From an uncultured Bacilli bacterium (lineage in GTDB: Bacteria > Bacillota_I > Bacilli_A > RFN20 > DUOF01), in assembly GCA_934101685.1 (NCBI GenBank), contig CAKORZ010000023.1:1-17827 (forward strand): a stretch of DNA of 17,827 bases, read 5' to 3'. Below are positions 15,206 through 17,827 of the stretch, in pieces. The position numbers and the translations under genes are program-made. The notes under the pieces were generated by a model that saw only the letters and a program-made list of their open reading frames with translations, ran no database searches and was not told the DNA's origin. How positions within the stretch are numbered: the stretch's first letter is position 1; each line of letters starts with the position of its first letter.

Positions 15206-15234
15206 ACTTTAACATAAAATTTTTGTTTAGTCAA
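15206..15234 (-). promoter_or_regulatory. probable promoter of rpmG-secE-nusG
   Basis: TTGACT (15234-15229) overlaps the stop codon of the sigma-factor gene and lies 17 bases from TAAAGT (15211-15206), which is preceded by TG in the extended -10 position. Start near 15199 gives a leader of about 20 bases. Confidence 0.5.
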
Positions 15235-15805
15235 TTTTTTCTATTATATCTTTTAGAATGTTCTTTATTTTAGATGCTCTACTATAAATGCTACCTCTTG
15301 TTAGCCCTAACATCTTTGCAATTTCATTATATGTATACCCATCAATTTTATAATCAACAATTAATTTATTAACATCATCTAATTTATTAATAAGTTTCTC
15401 ATATAATGTACTATCACAAAAGTCATTCTTCTCTTCTGCTATATAATCAACATAACTTTCTCTACTATCTTCATAAACCATATTATCAATAGATTTAATC
15501 TCCATATATCTCATATTTTTCTTAATATAATTAATCAAAGCCCTTTCAACAGATCTTCTAACAAAGAAATAAAAACAACCATTTTCCTCATCATAACTTT
15601 CAATACATCTTAAAAAAGCCATAAATGATTCTTGATATAAATCTGCATAATCAAAAAACTTATCATATTTATTTAAAATATCTTTAATAATGCCAAATAT
15701 AAAATAATTATATCTATTTTGAAGAAGATCAAACGCATCTTGATTTTTCTCTCTCCATAAGCATACAAGTAAATCATCGCTTATTTTATCTAAGCCTAAG
15801 AACAA
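15227..15805 (-). CDS. sigma-70 family factor, SigH-like
   Basis: Encodes 192 residues, somewhat shorter than Bacillus SigH (about 218). Region 2, which binds core polymerase and the -10 element, spans about 22-97 with D-L-Y-Q-E-S-F-M-A-F-L-R-C-I-E-S-Y-D and F-F-V-R-R-S-V-E-R-A-L. Region 4 (about 150-181) has a helix-turn-helix, G-Y-T-Y-N-E-I-A-K-M-L-G-L. Its place between rlmB and rpmG matches sigH of Bacillus, where SigH drives stationary-phase and competence genes; which genes it controls here is unknown. The start is TTG at 15805: no in-frame ATG lies near the expected N-terminus, and a GGGAG site lies 8 bases upstream. That site overlaps the rlmB stop codon, so translation is probably coupled. 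Confidence 0.88.
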   Translation of the reverse strand: MFLGLDKISDDLLVCLWREKNQDAFDLLQNRYNYFIFGIIKDILNKYDKFFDYADLYQESFMAFLRCIESYDEENGCFYFFVRRSVERALINYIKKNMRYMEIKSIDNMVYEDSRESYVDYIAEEKNDFCDSTLYEKLINKLDDVNKLIVDYKIDGYTYNEIAKMLGLTRGSIYSRASKIKNILKDIIEKID

Positions 15806-15817
15806 TTACCTCACTCC

Positions 15818-16543
15818 CTATAAAGGGAATCTATTATTGTATATTTGATATAAAAGAACAGCACATGCAACTGATACATTTAATGAATTAACTTTTCCAA
15901 CCATAGGAAGTCTCACCTTATAATCACAATTTTCGCTAACAAGTCTAGAAATACCTTTACCCTCAGATCCAACTATTAAAACAATTTTACCATCATAATT
16001 AACTTCTCTATAATCAAGTGAATTACTTGCCTCTGCACCAACAATCCAATATCCTTCATCTTTCAATCTTTTAATTGCTGAATTCAAGTTAATTACTTCA
16101 ACTACCTTAACAAGTTCAATTGCTCCAGTAGATGTTTTAGCAACAGTAGAATTAAGTGGACAAGAGCCATGTTTTGGAACTATTACTCCATCAACACCAA
16201 TTGCTTCACAACTTCTAAGAATAGCGCCAAAATTATGAGGATCCTCAATGCCATCTAACATTACTAATAAAGGATTTTCTTTATTATTTAAATCATTTAT
16301 TAGTCTATCAAAATCATAATATTCATAAGTATGCACTTTAGCAACTATTCCCTGATGAAATTCATTACCTGCTAAATTATCTAATTTACTCTTTTTACAA
16401 AAGAATGTTTTTATATTATTTTTTATTACTAAATCTAATATATTTTTATCTTTAAATGTGTCTTGTATATAAATTTCATCAATATCTTTTGCTTCTTTTA
16501 TTCTAGAAACAATAACATTCCTCCCATATATATATTGTGACAT
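15818..16543 (-). CDS. rlmB: 23S rRNA (guanosine-2'-O)-methyltransferase, TrmH/SpoU family
   Basis: Encodes 241 residues. An N-terminal L30e-like substrate-binding domain (about 1-75, beginning Y-I-Y-G-R-N-V) is followed by the knotted SPOUT domain. The three SpoU motifs are visible: D-P-H-N-F-G-A-I-L-R-S-C-E, I-V-G-S-E-G-K-G-I-S, and V-N-S-L-N-V-S-V-A. RlmB uses S-adenosylmethionine to methylate the ribose of G2251 in the 23S peptidyl-transferase region. Other TrmH-family paralogs modify different sites, so the exact nucleotide is inferred from position next to sigH, as in Bacillus. A GGAGAG ribosome-binding site precedes the ATG. In Bacillus the NYN-domain gene yacP lies between rlmB and sigH; here it is absent. 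Confidence 0.93.
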   Translation of the reverse strand: MSQYIYGRNVIVSRIKEAKDIDEIYIQDTFKDKNILDLVIKNNIKTFFCKKSKLDNLAGNEFHQGIVAKVHTYEYYDFDRLINDLNNKENPLLVMLDGIEDPHNFGAILRSCEAIGVDGVIVPKHGSCPLNSTVAKTSTGAIELVKVVEVINLNSAIKRLKDEGYWIVGAEASNSLDYREVNYDGKIVLIVGSEGKGISRLVSENCDYKVRLPMVGKVNSLNVSVACAVLLYQIYNNRFPL

Positions 16544-16591
16544 ACTAATCTCTCCTTTTTTCTAACATTTATTTCAACATAATTTCATATT

Positions 16592-17278
16592 TTATTCATG
16601 TGAAAGTTTTAACTCTACTGGATTATATTTCTTTTCTACTTCATCAATAAAAGCATGAACATTATTTAAATCAGAGTCTTTTTCAAAATCAATTAACACT
16701 TCAAATGCATTATTTCCTTTAGCCTTATATTCAAAATTATTAACAGATAAATTATTTTTTCCAAATAATTCTTTAAATTCTTTCATTGAATATTCCTCAT
16801 CTTTTATTACCATATAAACACTAGATACATATTTACTAGCATTAACCATTTTAGTTTCTACTTTTCTAAATGCAGTAAGTACAATTAGAGCTAATACAGT
16901 AGTTAAAATAGCACCAAAATATAACCCATTACCACAAGCAAGTCCAATAGCAGCACTCATCCATATAGTAGCAGCAGTAGTAATACCCTTTATATCTCTA
17001 TCACTTCTAAGAATAGCACCAGCTCCTAAAAAGCCTATACCACTAACAACTTGAGCGGCAACTCTACCAGGATCTCCACTACTAAATCCATACATTGAAA
17101 TAAGCATTATAAGACAAGAAGCTACACAAACTAAAATATGTGTTCTAAGTCCTGCTGGTCTCTTGTATAGTTCTCTTTCAAACCCTATAACAAAACCTAA
17201 ACCTGCAGATAATAAAATTCTAAAAACAACTAAAAGTTCAACGCTTTTATTTAAAAACGAATTAATCCAAGCATCCAT
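16592..17278 (-). CDS. MgtC/SapB family membrane protein
   Basis: Encodes 228 residues. The N-terminal 130 or so residues are hydrophobic with several membrane helices. They carry the family signatures G-F-E-R-E-L-Y-K-R-P-A-G-L-R-T-H, D-P-G-R-V-A-A-Q-V-V-S-G-I-G-F-L-G-A-G and T-T-A-A-T-I-W-M-S-A-A-I-G. The C-terminal about 85 residues form a soluble, probably ACT-like domain. MgtC proteins in pathogens aid growth at low magnesium and in macrophages by inhibiting F-type ATP synthase; in other bacteria their role is unclear. I chose the ATG at 17278, which has a GGGGGAG site six bases upstream, over the ATG at 17293, which lies ahead of that site and almost at the predicted transcription start. 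No terminator is seen before rlmB, so read-through is possible. Confidence 0.92.
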   Translation of the reverse strand: MDAWINSFLNKSVELLVVFRILLSAGLGFVIGFERELYKRPAGLRTHILVCVASCLIMLISMYGFSSGDPGRVAAQVVSGIGFLGAGAILRSDRDIKGITTAATIWMSAAIGLACGNGLYFGAILTTVLALIVLTAFRKVETKMVNASKYVSSVYMVIKDEEYSMKEFKELFGKNNLSVNNFEYKAKGNNAFEVLIDFEKDSDLNNVHAFIDEVEKKYNPVELKLSHE

Positions 17279-17302
17279 GAAAAACTCCCCCATTACAAAA
17301 AA

Positions 17303-17311
17303 ATTATAACA
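17303..17311 (-). promoter_or_regulatory. extended -10 promoter of the mgtC-like gene
   Basis: TGT followed by TATAAT on the minus strand is an exact extended -10 element. The nearest -35-like sequence, TTGAAC, is 14 bases upstream, too close to be ideal. Start near 17296 would give a leader of about 18 bases. Confidence 0.5.
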
Positions 17312-17430
17312 AATAATTTCCAGTTCAATAAATAATTATCTTAAATATTTTAATAAATACTAATATATAAAGCATTTATTATCTTTTTTACTAAAAACAA
17401 AACATAAAACAATAAAATTAAAATAATATA

Positions 17431-17444
17431 TGTTAAAATTAACA
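17431..17444 (+). promoter_or_regulatory. -10 element overlapped by an inverted repeat before the nuoE-like gene
   Basis: TGT followed by TAAAAT (17431-17439) looks like an extended -10 for the rightward gene. The same bases form an inverted repeat, TGTTAA and TTAACA separated by AA, so a regulator could bind over the promoter. The half-sites match those of the redox repressor Rex, but Rex sites have four bases between such half-sites and here there are two. Confidence 0.4.
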
Positions 17445-17457
17445 TGAGGTGAATTGA

Positions 17458-17827
17458 ATGATTTGTGCAAAAAATTTACAAGCAATAAATGAAATCATAG
17501 AAAAAAGAAAAAACATGGAAACCCCATTAATGATGATATTAAGTGATATTCAACATAAATATGGATACATTGATTTAGAAGTACAACAAATAGTAGCAAA
17601 TGCTTTAAATATACCTGTAAGTGAGGTATATGGAGTAGTAACATTCTACTCATACTTTTCATTACAACCAAAAGGTAAATATGTAATTGGTATATGTTTT
17701 GGTACTGCTTGTTATGTAAAAGGTAGCCAATCATTATTAGATGCTTTTTCAAATAGACTTGGAATAAAAGAGGGAGAAACCACTGAAGATGGTTTATTTA
17801 CTATTGATATTTTAAGATGTATAGGAG
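17458..17827 (+). CDS. NuoE/HndA-type [2Fe-2S] subunit (3' end missing)
   Basis: The first 123 codons are in the window and the gene runs off the right edge. The N-terminal helical part (P-L-M-M-I-L-S-D-I-Q-H-K-Y-G-Y-I) and V-S-E-V-Y-G-V-V-T-F-Y-S-Y-F are typical of the 24-kDa NADH dehydrogenase subunit family. The thioredoxin-like domain follows, with Cys80 and Cys85 in C-F-G-T-A-C-Y-V-K-G and Cys121 in R-C-I-G. The fourth ligand is expected at 125, just outside. The spacing C-x4-C-x35-C is exactly that of the family. Such subunits occur in complex I, NADP-reducing or bifurcating [FeFe] hydrogenases and formate dehydrogenases; the following genes, not visible, would decide. A GAGGTGA site precedes the ATG. 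It is the only gene on the plus strand and is divergent from mgtC. Confidence 0.92.
   Translation, partial: MICAKNLQAINEIIEKRKNMETPLMMILSDIQHKYGYIDLEVQQIVANALNIPVSEVYGVVTFYSYFSLQPKGKYVIGICFGTACYVKGSQSLLDAFSNRLGIKEGETTEDGLFTIDILRCIG

Noticed and set aside
15019..15226. tRNA-Trp gene near secE, as in some bacteria
   Set aside because: The space is filled by rpmG and its promoter; no cloverleaf or T-arm consensus is visible.
147..17278. Use of genetic code 4 (TGA as Trp)
   Set aside because: Trp codons checked in rpoB, rpoC, rplA, nusG and mgtC are all TGG, and all reading frames close normally with TAA or TAG.
17431..17444. Canonical Rex operator
   Set aside because: Half-sites fit but the gap is two bases rather than four; kept only as an operator-like repeat.
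17495..17752. Minus-strand open frame within the nuoE-like gene
   Set aside because: The plus-strand frame encodes the exact [2Fe-2S] cysteine spacing of the family, so the other is a shadow.
1..17827. CRISPR array, insertion sequence or attachment site
   Set aside because: No regularly spaced repeats, no paired terminal inverted repeats and no direct repeats were seen.

Overview
The window is about 17.8 kb of AT-rich DNA from a low-GC Firmicutes/Bacilli-type bacterium. Apart from the last gene, every gene is on the minus strand. The backbone is the classic Bacillus-type transcription/translation block. Read in the direction of transcription (right to left) it is mgtC-like, rlmB, sigH-like sigma factor, rpmG, secE, nusG, rplK, rplA, rplJ, rplL, a membrane zinc-ribbon protein, rsmC-like methyltransferase, rpoB and rpoC. 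Several protein details point towards a Mollicutes-related or uncultured Bacilli lineage: Asn at the RpoB position equivalent to E. coli 526, a shortened proline-poor N-terminal loop in L11, and an extra segment of about 46 residues in RpoC. None of the 16 complete genes ends in TGA, although every Trp codon I checked is TGG, so the standard code is in use. Naming the taxon more closely would be a guess.

Region 17.3-17.8 kb is a divergent junction. A NuoE/HndA-type [2Fe-2S] subunit starts rightward and runs off the window, which implies anaerobic NAD(P)H/hydrogenase or complex I-like metabolism. An MgtC-family membrane protein starts leftward. Region 14.2-16.5 kb holds rlmB, the sigma factor (TTG start, its ribosome-binding site overlapping the rlmB stop), rpmG, secE and nusG, and ends in a terminator directly after nusG. 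Region 11.8-14.2 kb holds rplKA and rplJL. rplK has its own promoter. Both rplK and rplA are preceded by a small hairpin with the same unpaired signature, resembling the L1-binding site of 23S rRNA. rplJ has its own promoter, a canonical L10 leader and a leader terminator.

Region 2.9-11.8 kb has three further units: the zinc-ribbon membrane protein (own promoter and terminator), then rsmC, then rpoBC closed by a strong terminator. In 0-2.9 kb, where ribosomal protein genes such as rpsL would usually follow, there is instead a two-gene surface cassette with its own promoter and terminator. It encodes a secreted, Cys-containing ectodomain fused to a two-helix T4SS/VirB2-like pilin module, and a large lipoprotein with InlB-type repeats whose start is translationally coupled to the pilin-like gene. 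The first bases hold the 5' end of one more leftward gene.

There is no gene-free stretch longer than 300 bases. The largest gaps (about 150-195 bases, before rplJ, rplK, rpoB and at the mgtC/nuoE junction) hold the promoters and leaders described. I saw no rRNA, tRNA, CRISPR array or complete mobile element. The most noteworthy points are the paired L1-like mRNA motifs, the natural rifampicin-pocket substitutions, the unusual L11 loop, and the pilin-ectodomain/lipoprotein pair.
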